Notes: generated from the letters alone by a model not told the origin. Shown: positions 14,913 to 21,920, counted from the stretch's first letter. The stretch is DNA of 22,004 bases from a virus (IMGVR_UViG_3300044612_001186:1-22004), one strand, 5' to 3'. Translations and numbers: made by a program.

Positions 14913-14936
14913 CCCTTTTTTGTTTTGTGGTAGCAT
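14906..14936 (+). promoter_or_regulatory. Rightward sigma70-type promoter for the replication operon
   Basis: A perfect TTGACA -35 box (14906-14911) is followed after 19 bases by TAGCAT (14931-14936), which matches TATAAT at four positions. A TG lies upstream of the -10 (TGTGG). The long spacer suggests moderate strength or dependence on an activator. The first gene starts 30 bases downstream. Confidence 0.6.
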
Positions 14937-14966
14937 GGCGGCTCGTTCAATCAACTGGAGTCCAAT

Positions 14967-16082
14967 ATGCAACACAGCAAGATCGTCGGCGGCTCGACCG
15001 CCAAGCGCGTCATCAACTGCCCCGGCAGTGTGGCGCTGGTTCAGAGAATGCCTCCCCAAGTGGAGAGTAAGTACGCCGCCGAGGGCACCATGCTGCACGC
15101 CTGCATGGAAGACCTTCTGGCCGATGGTGAGATGGGCGACGTCATCGCCAAGAACAAGCTCACCGAAGAGCAAGCCGACAAACTCCAGTACTGCCTTGGC
15201 GCTCTCGACGAGATCGACCCGAAGCAGGAGATGGTCTTCAACCAAGAGGTTGAGGTGTCGTTCGACGGCGTCAAGGGCCTTGAGGGCGTCTTCGGCAACG
15301 TCGACCTGATTGGCCGCCTTGGCGATCGCGTCATCGTGCTGGACTGGAAGTTCGGCGACGGCGTCATGGTCGAGGCCGAAGAGAACCCGCAGGGGCTGTT
15401 TTACGCTGCTGCGGCCATGCGTACCAAGTCGCTGGCATGGGCGTTCTACGACGCCAAGGAGATCGAGATCGTCATCGTGCAGCCCTTCTCAACCCGGCGC
15501 TGGGTGACGACCTTTGAGCGCGTGCTGGAATTCCGCGAGGAGCTGGTGCGCGCTGTCAAGCAGGCCGCCAAGGCCGACGCCCCGCTGGCGATCGGCGACT
15601 GGTGCCGCTGGTGTACAGGCAAACCCATCTGCCCTAAGATGACCGGCGCGATTGATCGCACGGTGCACATGAAGCTGGAGGCGCTCGCGCCCGAGGAGCT
15701 GTCCAAGGCGCTGGACTTGGCTGAGAAGCTGGAGTCCTTCATCGGCGACGCCCGCAAGCTGGCGCAGGAGCGCCTTGAGAAAAATATGCCCGTGCCCGGG
15801 TACAAACTTGTACCCAAGCGCGCGACGCGGCAGTGGACGAACACGGCCGACGCGGCCCATTGGATGGGTGAGAAAGGATTGGAACTCGATCAGATATTCA
15901 CCAAAGAGATCATCAGCCCTGCTCAAGCAGAGAAGGTGCTGAAAAAGAGCAAGCTGGCGCTGCCCGACAACCTCGTCGTGGCAGTGTCGAGCGGCAGCAC
16001 GTTGGCGCCGGAGAGCGATCCCCGGCCCGCCGTGCTCAACGTCGGGACGCAACTTGTTGCGGCCCTTTCTAAACTCCAGTAA
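14967..16082 (+). CDS. Cas4/RecB-like PD-(D/E)XK nuclease with Fe-S-type cysteines (DUF2800 family)
   Basis: This 371-residue protein has the RecB-family nuclease order: AAEGTMLHACME (His44), GNVDLIGRLGD (Asp113), VLDWKFGDG (Asp126, Lys128), and NPQGLFYAAA (Gln142, Tyr146). Cys18 in INCPGS and Cys213, Cys216 and Cys222 in DWCRWCTGKPICPK have the one-plus-three spacing that holds a 4Fe-4S cluster in Cas4 and AddB-type nucleases. I assign it to the DUF2800 phage nuclease family. It probably resects DNA ends for recombination-dependent replication. GGAG lies 6 bases before the ATG. It is the first gene of the rightward operon, and its likely single-strand-binding partner follows 11 bases later. 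Confidence 0.8.
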   Translation: MQHSKIVGGSTAKRVINCPGSVALVQRMPPQVESKYAAEGTMLHACMEDLLADGEMGDVIAKNKLTEEQADKLQYCLGALDEIDPKQEMVFNQEVEVSFDGVKGLEGVFGNVDLIGRLGDRVIVLDWKFGDGVMVEAEENPQGLFYAAAAMRTKSLAWAFYDAKEIEIVIVQPFSTRRWVTTFERVLEFREELVRAVKQAAKADAPLAIGDWCRWCTGKPICPKMTGAIDRTVHMKLEALAPEELSKALDLAEKLESFIGDARKLAQERLEKNMPVPGYKLVPKRATRQWTNTADAAHWMGEKGLELDQIFTKEIISPAQAEKVLKKSKLALPDNLVVAVSSGSTLAPESDPRPAVLNVGTQLVAALSKLQ

Positions 16083-16093
16083 GGAAGACTCAA

Positions 16094-16744
16094 ATGTCAA
16101 ATATCGTAACCTTCAAGCAAGCAAACCTGCCTGCAGTAGCAAGCCTCTCCACGGCGCTGCGTGCTCTTGAGAAGGATGTCGGCTCTGCCGGCGTCGTCCT
16201 GCTCAAGATGGACAAGACCGGCCACTGGGTCTATGGCGCCGATCAGACCGAAGTCGAGGATGACTCGACGTGGGCTGTCAACCCCTTCTCGTTCGTTCAC
16301 GGCTTCATTGCTTGGGGCGACGGCGAGGTGTTGGGCGAGAAGATGGTGTCTGTGTCGCAGCCGCTGCCCGAACTTGATGCCGCCCCGCCCAACGCCAAGC
16401 GCGGGTGGGAGACGCAAGTGGGCATGTCGTTGAAGTGCCTCAACGGCGAAGACAAGGATATGGAAGCACGCTACACGACCACCTCGGTAGGCGGCAAGCG
16501 CAGCGTCCAGACCCTTGCGCTGGCGATTGCAGCACAGGTTGAGAAAGACCAGTCCAAGCCCGTGCCAGTGGTGCGCCTGAAGAAGGATCACTACACGCAC
16601 AAGTCCTACGGGAAAATCTTCACGCCGGTCTTTGAGATCGTCGAGTGGATCAGCATGGACGGCGGTGCCGAAGATGCGGCCGAAGCCGCGCCTGAGGCCC
16701 CAGCAGCGGAAGAGGCGCCTCGTCGCCGTCGCCGCGCCGTCTAA
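16094..16744 (+). CDS. Putative single-stranded DNA-binding protein
   Basis: The protein has 216 residues. Residues 10-185 are beta-rich (GVVLLKMDKTGHWVYG, DDSTWAVNPFSFVHGFIAWG, SYGKIFTPVFEIVEWISMDG) and resemble phage proteins that travel with DUF2800 nucleases and are thought to bind single-stranded DNA. The tail is acidic and Ala-rich (EDAAEAAPEAPAAEEAP), which is SSB-like, but it ends unusually in RRRRRAV. AAGGAAG lies 6 bases before the ATG. Nuclease plus SSB-type partner suggests a recombination/replication pair. The call is inferred from context and composition, and no domain match can be shown here. Confidence 0.55.
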   Translation: MSNIVTFKQANLPAVASLSTALRALEKDVGSAGVVLLKMDKTGHWVYGADQTEVEDDSTWAVNPFSFVHGFIAWGDGEVLGEKMVSVSQPLPELDAAPPNAKRGWETQVGMSLKCLNGEDKDMEARYTTTSVGGKRSVQTLALAIAAQVEKDQSKPVPVVRLKKDHYTHKSYGKIFTPVFEIVEWISMDGGAEDAAEAAPEAPAAEEAPRRRRRAV

Positions 16745-16750
16745 GGTCGG

Positions 16751-16784
16751 AGGCCGGGGCCTTGTGAAAGGTTCCGGCCTTTTT
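16751..16784 (+). terminator. Intrinsic terminator / attenuator between SSB-like and polymerase genes
   Basis: AGGCCGGGGCC (16751-16761) pairs with GGTTCCGGCCT (16770-16780) in an 11-bp stem with two G-U pairs. The loop has eight bases, and TTTTT follows. The next gene starts 17 bases later with its own AGGAG. Since no clear promoter lies between, partial read-through would set polymerase and primase at lower levels than the upstream pair. Confidence 0.75.
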
Positions 16785-16800
16785 CTTTCAGGAGAAACAC

Positions 16801-16986
16801 ATGCACCCCTACCAAGAACTCTGCCATTTGCTGCGCGAGTACCAGCTGGCCTGTGATGCGATGGACGACGATGGCGCGCTCAAGATCGCCATGCAAGTAC
16901 GCGAGGCCGCGCAGCAGCTCGTCGTTCAAGCCGCCAAGAATGTCAACCCGCCGGCAGACCCGCGCCAGCTGGAGCTTGACCTATGA
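16801..16986 (+). CDS. Small protein ending in a sliding-clamp-binding-like motif
   Basis: The protein has 61 residues. Residues 2-47 form two helices (YQELCHLLREYQLACDAM, ALKIAMQVREAAQQLVVQAA). Residues 48-55 are a Pro-rich linker, and the last six residues are QLELDL. This fits the QLxLxL hexapeptide known to bind the bacterial beta sliding clamp, as in Hda-type proteins, and it is placed at a free C-terminus after a flexible linker. AGGAGA lies 6 bases before the ATG. It lies two genes before the phage DNA polymerase. An adaptor between host clamp and phage replisome is a possible role, but the motif is short and could be chance. Confidence 0.65.
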   Translation: MHPYQELCHLLREYQLACDAMDDDGALKIAMQVREAAQQLVVQAAKNVNPPADPRQLELDL

Positions 16987-17204
16987 ACCGAGAAGACACT
17001 ACCCGCATGGCGCGGGAGGCTGGGTTCGTAGGTTTTGATGGAGACAACGGGTCACTGCGGCGATTCGCCGCCCTTGTCGCCGCAGCCGAGCGCAACAAGC
17101 TGGCTCAGTGGATGATGGCGCACGGCTACGCCACAGGCCACGGCGACAGCATAGAAGACCTGCTGCAAGAGCTTGAGTGGCAGATTGCGGAGCGTACGCA
17201 ATGA
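16983..17204 (+). CDS. Small hypothetical protein upstream of DNA polymerase
   Basis: The 73-residue protein opens with MNREDTTRMAREAGFVGFDG, followed by RRFAALVAAAERNKLAQWM and an acidic end (IEDLLQELEWQIAERTQ). Short proteins with an 'REDxxRMAREAGF...RFAALVAAAER' pattern are, as I recall, common in phages and prophages of betaproteobacteria, with no known function. It overlaps both neighbours as ATGA, so it is co-translated with the 61-residue protein and with DNA polymerase. It has no membrane or metal motif. Confidence 0.7.
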   Translation: MNREDTTRMAREAGFVGFDGDNGSLRRFAALVAAAERNKLAQWMMAHGYATGHGDSIEDLLQELEWQIAERTQ

Positions 17205-19177
17205 GTATCCTCTGGATCGATTTTGAGACGCGCAGCCGGTGTGACTTGCCGGCGCACGGCGTCTACAACTACGCGCAAGACCCCAGCACTGAAGTGCTGT
17301 GCATGTCTTACGCCTTCAACGACGAAGACGTCGTGACATGGCGCCCCGGCGAGCCCTTCCCGCACCGCGTCTATGACGCTGTGCAGTACGGCATCACCAT
17401 CCGCGCCCACAACGCTGCCTTTGAGCGCCTGATCTGGACGTATGTCCTTGCGCCTGACTACAACATCTCCACGCCCCGGCTGGAGCAGTTTTACTGCACC
17501 GCCGCGCAGGCCCGTGCCAACTGCGGCCCGGGCAGTCTGGAGGACGTGGGGCGCTTTGCCAGCGCCGATATGAAGAAGGACTACCGTGGCGCGCAGCTGA
17601 TCCGTCTGTTGTCCGTGCCGCAGGCCGATGGCACCTTCCGCAAAGACCCTGAGCTGCTGGCTGAGATGATCGCCTACTGCGAGCAGGACGTGCGCGCCAT
17701 GCGGGCCATCTCCAAGGCCATGCGCGACCTGAGCGCCGAAGAGCTGGCCGACTACCACACCAACGAGCGCATCAACGACCGGGGCGTGCTGGTCGACGTC
17801 GACTTGTGCAAGGCCGCCGTCAAGTACGCCAGTGACGAGCTGGTCGAGATCGAAGAGATCGTGGCCGAGGTCACCGAGGGTGAGATTCAGTCGGTGCGCA
17901 GCCCCAAGATGCGCGAGTGGGTGCTGGAGCGGGTCGGCGAGCAGGCGCGCAAGATGATGACCGTCTACAAGGACGGCGAGCAGAAGTTCAGCATTGACAA
18001 AACCGTGCGCGCCAATTTGTTGGCGTTCGCCGAGGAGAACCCCGATGAAGTACCGCCCGACGTTGCGGAAGTTATCCAGTGCGCCGACGACCTCTGGGCG
18101 TCAAGCGTTGCGAAGTTCAGCCGCCTCGCAGCTCTTGCAGACGACGAAGACCGTCGGGTGCGAGGAGCCTTTGTATTTGCGGGTGGATCTGCTACGGGAC
18201 GGGCGTCGTCCTACGGCGCTCAAGTTCACAACTTTACCCGGAAGGTCGCGGCTGCCCCAGAAGACGTTCGTCATGCAATGGTCAGAGGTCATGCGATTGT
18301 CCCAAAGTACGGAAAGCGCGTAACCGACGTTTTGAAGGGAATGCTTCGTCCTGCGCTTGTGCCGGCGCCGGGGCATGTGCTCATCGTAGCAGACTGGTCT
18401 GCGATCGAGGCGCGCATGAACCCGTGGCTGTCGGCCGATGCGACGTCCGAGGCCAAGCTGGAGCTGTTCCGCACCGGCGCTGACGTCTACAAGGTCAACG
18501 CCAGCAAGACGTTCCACGTCAGCGTGGGCGAGATCGACAAAGAGCAGCGCCAGATCGGCAAGGTGCAGGAGCTGGCCTGCGGCTACGGCGGCGGCGTCGG
18601 GGCCTTCGCTGCAATGGGCCGCATCTACGGCGTGCACCTGCCCGAGTCGGACGCCCGCCGGATGGTCGACGCATGGCGCCGGGCCAACCCTTGGGCTGTC
18701 GCCTACTGGACAGCTCTGGAGTCGGCCTACACCCGAGCCATGCGCCACAAGAACCATGAGTTCCACGCCGGCCGCGTGACGTACATGTTCGACGGCCAGC
18801 ACCTGTGGTACGCCCTGCCATCGGGCCGCATCCTGTGCTACCCCTATGCCCGGCTGGAGAGCGACGGGGTATCCTACGCCAAGGCGTCATGGAAGCCCGC
18901 AGCCGATGCCAAGGAGTGGCCCCGGGCGCGGCTGTGGAAGGGTCTGGCTTGCGAAAATATCACGCAGGCTGCGGCCAACGACGTCCTGCGCGCGTCTCTG
19001 CGCCAGCTCGACGGCGTGGTGCTGCATGTGCACGACGAGATCGTGCTGGAGGTGCCGCAGGACACCGCAGACGCTGCCAAGGCGCGGCTGCATGAAGTGA
19101 TGTGCACCCCGCCGGTATGGGCAAACGGTCTGCCCTTGGAGGCCGAAGTCAATGTGATGACCAGATACGGAAAGTAA
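17201..19177 (+). CDS. Family A DNA polymerase with 3'-5' exonuclease
   Basis: The protein has 658 residues from the ATG at 17201, which overlaps the previous stop. An upstream ATG at 17177 would add eight residues that do not look like the family. The N-terminal DEDD exonuclease shows IDFETRS (Asp7, Glu9), AHNAAFE and YCEQDVRAM. The polymerase motifs are intact: motif A VADWSAIEAR with Asp398; motif B with Arg450, Lys454, Tyr462 and Gly463 in R-x3-K-x7-YG spacing; motif C VVLHVHDEIV with His611, Asp612 and Glu613. There is no 5'-3' exonuclease domain, as usual for phage enzymes. It copies the phage genome together with the downstream primase-helicase. Codon use is clearly different at 18050-18400. 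Confidence 0.92.
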   Translation: MSILWIDFETRSRCDLPAHGVYNYAQDPSTEVLCMSYAFNDEDVVTWRPGEPFPHRVYDAVQYGITIRAHNAAFERLIWTYVLAPDYNISTPRLEQFYCTAAQARANCGPGSLEDVGRFASADMKKDYRGAQLIRLLSVPQADGTFRKDPELLAEMIAYCEQDVRAMRAISKAMRDLSAEELADYHTNERINDRGVLVDVDLCKAAVKYASDELVEIEEIVAEVTEGEIQSVRSPKMREWVLERVGEQARKMMTVYKDGEQKFSIDKTVRANLLAFAEENPDEVPPDVAEVIQCADDLWASSVAKFSRLAALADDEDRRVRGAFVFAGGSATGRASSYGAQVHNFTRKVAAAPEDVRHAMVRGHAIVPKYGKRVTDVLKGMLRPALVPAPGHVLIVADWSAIEARMNPWLSADATSEAKLELFRTGADVYKVNASKTFHVSVGEIDKEQRQIGKVQELACGYGGGVGAFAAMGRIYGVHLPESDARRMVDAWRRANPWAVAYWTALESAYTRAMRHKNHEFHAGRVTYMFDGQHLWYALPSGRILCYPYARLESDGVSYAKASWKPAADAKEWPRARLWKGLACENITQAAANDVLRASLRQLDGVVLHVHDEIVLEVPQDTADAAKARLHEVMCTPPVWANGLPLEAEVNVMTRYGK

Positions 19178-19180
19178 AAA

Positions 19181-21505
19181 ATGACAAGACAGGCAACTAT
19201 GCAATTTCTGGAGTTTCTGACAGGACTGGCGCCGGAGGGGGAGACGGCGCTGATCGTGCGGCAGAAACCGCAGCGCAAAGACGGCGAGATTCAGCTGCAC
19301 GCTGACGGGGCCGTCAAGTGCACATGGCCGGCGTACCTGCCGGACATCAAACGCATCAAGGACGATCAGGCATGGTACGGCAACACCGCCAGCTTCATCG
19401 TCGATCGCTTCCGCGACGGTCACATCAGCGCCGGCGCTGCCAACTGCGAGTACTGCCTTGTGCTGGTGCTCGACGACATTGGCACCAAGTCCAAAGAGCC
19501 CTCGCTGGCGCCGACGTGGAAGATGGAGACGTCGCCCGGCAGCTTTCAGTGGGGCTACGCCTTCAGCGACGACCAGCCCACCAAGGCCGAGTTCTCTGCG
19601 GCCATCAAGGCCATCGCCGACGCCGGCTACACCGACCCCGGGGCGATCAACGCTGTCAGAAACTTCAGGCTGCCGGGCTCGATCAATCTGAAGCCCGGCC
19701 GCAACAACTTCGCGGCCAAACTGGCCGAGTTCCACCCCGAGCGTGAGTTCTCCCTGCAAGAGATATGCGACGCCCTCGGCGTCGTGCCGGCCGAAGCCGA
19801 CTCGCTGACCGTGCGGCCCATCCGCGTGCACGACACCGGCGGCGACGACGTCTTTGCGTGGCTGTCCGAGAAGGGGCTGGTGCTGCGCAACCCGAACCCT
19901 GAGGGCTGGGCCGGCGTCATCTGCCCGAACCACACCGAGCACACCGACGGCAACCCAGAGGGCCGCTACCTGCCGGCCTCGCGGGCCTACTGCTGCCTGC
20001 ACTCGCACTGCATCGACTTCGACACCAAGACCTTTCTTCAGTGGGTGGCCGACAACGGCGGCCCCAAGCATGACCCGGGCATTCGCGACGACCTGATGGC
20101 GTCGGTCATGCACGATGCCCTCCAGAAGTTGGAGCCCACCACGTTCTTCACCGACGACGCTGCCAAGGTCATCGAGGAGGTCGAGCGCAAGGAGGTCGGC
20201 CGGCTGCAGAAGGCGCAGTGGTATGAACGATTCGCCTACGTCCAGACTGACGACAGTTACTTCGACATGATCGACCGGCGCGAGATCAGCCGGGGCACGT
20301 TTAACGCCATCTTCCGGCATGTGTCGTGCCGCTCGATCCACAACCAGCGCAAGGTCGAGGCCAGCGTGTGCTTCGACGAGAACCGCCAGAGCATGAATGC
20401 CAAGACCCTGATCGGGATCACCTACGCCGCCGGCGAGTCGGTGCTGGTGGCCCGGGACGGCGACGTCTACGGCAACCGCTGGCGAGACGCCCGGCCGGTC
20501 GTGGACAAGCGCGGCCTTGCGTCCGTGACGCCGTGGCTGGAGCACTGCGCGGCGCTGGTGCCTGATGCCAGCGAGCGCGAGCACCTGTTCAACGTCATGG
20601 CGTACAAGGTGCAGCACCCGGAAGTCAAGATCAATCACGCTGTGCTGCACGGCGGCGATCAGGGCTGCGGCAAGGACACCATGTGGGCGCCCTTCATCTG
20701 GGCCATCTGCGGCCCGGGCATGAAGAACCGGGGCTTGCTGGACAACGACACGCTCAACAGCCAATGGGGCTATCAGCTGGAATCCGAGATTCTCATCATC
20801 AATGAGCTGAAGGAGCCAGAGGCGCGGGAGCGCCGGGCGTTGGCGAACAAGCTCAAGCCCATCATCGCGGCCCCGCCGGAGATGCTGCCGATCAACCGTA
20901 AGGGTTTGCACCCATACGACATGGTCAACCGAATGTTCGTGCTCGCGTTTTCCAATGACCCTGTGCCGATCTCGATCGACAGCCAAGACCGGCGCTGGTT
21001 CTGCATCTGGTCATCGGCCCCGCGCATGAACCCTGACGCGGCCCTGAAGCTGTGGAACTGGTACAAAAGCGGCGGCTTTGAGGCGATCGCCAGCTGGTTG
21101 TATGCCCGTGACGTGAGCGCGTTCAATCCTGCAGCGTCGCCGTCGTGGACTGAGTTCAAGGCCAACCTTGTCGAGCACGGCATGAGCCTTGCCGAGTCGT
21201 ATCTGGTCGACTTGATGCGCGAGCGCAAAGGTGAGTTCGCCCGGGGCGTGGTCGGCTCGCCGTTCCACGCGCTGTGCGACCGTCTGGCCGGTGCTGCGCC
21301 GTCGGGCGTCAAGGTGCCGCAGGCTGCGCTGCTGCACGCGCTCAAGGAGGCAAACTGGGTCGACCTTGGACGTGTATCGTCCGGCGACCTGCCCAGCAAA
21401 AAGCACCTGTTCTGCGCGCCCGATATGGTCGGCATGGTCAGTAAGTCTGAAATGCGGCGGCTGGTCGAGGAGGCGCCTCCGCTGCGCATGGCACTTGTAA
21501 AGTGA
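19181..21505 (+). CDS. Primase-helicase with SF3-type ATPase domain (DUF5906-like)
   Basis: The protein has 774 residues. The N-terminal part (about 40-190) looks like a RepB/AEP-type primase: VLVLDDIGTK with Asp98 and Asp99, and RNFRLPGSINLK at 160-171. A metal-binding-like module follows, with Cys248-x2-His251 and Cys271, Cys272, His274, His276 and Cys277. The C-terminal ATPase has Walker A GGDQGCGKD (491-499), Walker B-like EILIINE (536-542), and a sensor Asn592 in FVLAFSND followed by QDRRWF, as in SF3 helicases of the DUF5906 group. Combined primase and helicase proteins of this type start and drive replication. The start lies 3 bases after the polymerase stop. The repeat array directly downstream may be its binding site. 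Confidence 0.85.
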   Translation: MTRQATMQFLEFLTGLAPEGETALIVRQKPQRKDGEIQLHADGAVKCTWPAYLPDIKRIKDDQAWYGNTASFIVDRFRDGHISAGAANCEYCLVLVLDDIGTKSKEPSLAPTWKMETSPGSFQWGYAFSDDQPTKAEFSAAIKAIADAGYTDPGAINAVRNFRLPGSINLKPGRNNFAAKLAEFHPEREFSLQEICDALGVVPAEADSLTVRPIRVHDTGGDDVFAWLSEKGLVLRNPNPEGWAGVICPNHTEHTDGNPEGRYLPASRAYCCLHSHCIDFDTKTFLQWVADNGGPKHDPGIRDDLMASVMHDALQKLEPTTFFTDDAAKVIEEVERKEVGRLQKAQWYERFAYVQTDDSYFDMIDRREISRGTFNAIFRHVSCRSIHNQRKVEASVCFDENRQSMNAKTLIGITYAAGESVLVARDGDVYGNRWRDARPVVDKRGLASVTPWLEHCAALVPDASEREHLFNVMAYKVQHPEVKINHAVLHGGDQGCGKDTMWAPFIWAICGPGMKNRGLLDNDTLNSQWGYQLESEILIINELKEPEARERRALANKLKPIIAAPPEMLPINRKGLHPYDMVNRMFVLAFSNDPVPISIDSQDRRWFCIWSSAPRMNPDAALKLWNWYKSGGFEAIASWLYARDVSAFNPAASPSWTEFKANLVEHGMSLAESYLVDLMRERKGEFARGVVGSPFHALCDRLAGAAPSGVKVPQAALLHALKEANWVDLGRVSSGDLPSKKHLFCAPDMVGMVSKSEMRRLVEEAPPLRMALVK

Positions 21506-21507
21506 CG

Positions 21508-21614
21508 AAAAACGGGAGCGTTGCCCTGCAAAAAACGGGAGCTTCGCCCTGCAAGAATCCAAAAAACGGGAGCGTTTGCCTGCAAAAAACGGGAGCGTTG
21601 CCCTGCAGGAATCC
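21508..21614 (+). repeat. Iteron-like array: four 22-bp repeats in two 54-bp units
   Basis: Copies begin at 21508, 21531, 21562 and 21585. Each is A5 followed by ACGGGAGCGTTGCCCTGC-like sequence with at most a few changes (GCTTCGCC in copy 2, GCGTTTGC in copy 3). Copies 1-2 and 3-4 are each spaced 23 bp and followed by AAGAATCC or AGGAATCC, so a 54-bp unit is itself duplicated. On the minus strand each copy reads as a short GGG...CCC hairpin followed by a T-run. Confidence 0.85.
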
Positions 21615-21639
21615 ATGCGCGGCGCTCCCCCGCGCGTAT

Positions 21640-21885
21640 GGCCGGGCGGCCGGGCGGCCGGCCGGGCGCCGGCCAGCTGGCGCCGGCGGCCACGGCCGGC
21701 AGCAGCTCGGCGGCCACCGGCTCGGCCAGCTGGCGCCGACGGCCGGGCGCCGGCAGCAGCTCGGCGGCCACCGGCCCGGCCACGGCCGCGCGCCGGCCAG
21801 CTGGCGGCCGCTCAGGCGCGCGCAGCAGCTCGGGCAGGCCACGGCCCCGGCCGGCGGCCGTCGGCCAGCTGGCGGCCCGGCCCGG
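21640..21885. repeat. Very GC-rich degenerate tandem repeat
   Basis: The palindromic core GGCCAGCTGGC occurs four times, at 21671, 21724, 21795 and 21863. A second element, GCAGCAGCTCGGCGGCCACC, occurs at 21699 and 21753 (54 bp apart), with a partial third copy near 21822. The first two units are close to 54 bp and later ones diverge to about 70 bp. The sequence is almost purely G and C, with many GGCCGGC blocks and the potential to fold into long hairpins. Confidence 0.75.
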
Positions 21886-21889
21886 GCAT

Positions 21890-21920
21890 AAAAAAGCCCC
21901 GACGGTTTAGCGTCGGGGCT
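21890..21920 (-). terminator. Strong leftward intrinsic terminator
   Basis: AGCCCCGACG (21895-21904) pairs perfectly with CGTCGGGGCT (21911-21920) across a six-base loop. On the minus strand the hairpin is followed by TTTTTT (from the A-run 21890-21895). It therefore stops transcription coming from the right and does not serve the primase-helicase operon. Confidence 0.85.

Noticed and set aside
14876-14950. 25-residue N-terminal extension of the VRR-NUC protein
   Set aside because: It is read through the promoter and operator sequence. The family-like sequence starts at MEKQIEAHL.
14967-16082. True CRISPR Cas4
   Set aside because: The motifs are shared with many RecB-type nucleases. Length, phage operon context and lack of other cas genes favour the phage DUF2800 nuclease family.
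17177-17200. Upstream ATG for DNA polymerase
   Set aside because: The ATG at 17201 overlaps the previous stop as ATGA and gives the usual short N-terminus before the IDFETRS exonuclease motif.
18887-20986. Long minus-strand open frame of about 700 codons opposite the polymerase and primase-helicase
   Set aside because: It lies opposite two genes with intact catalytic motifs. Long antisense frames are expected at this GC content, and the translation shows no recognisable domain.
21508-21614. CRISPR array
   Set aside because: The intervals between repeats are 1-9 bp, with no unique spacers of normal size. No cas genes other than the Cas4-like fold of a phage nuclease are present.
21502-21910. 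Open frames on both strands through the repeats and GC-rich tract
   Set aside because: Their products are repetitive Arg/Ala/Gly/Pro strings created by the DNA repeats. There is no ribosome site and no plausible start.
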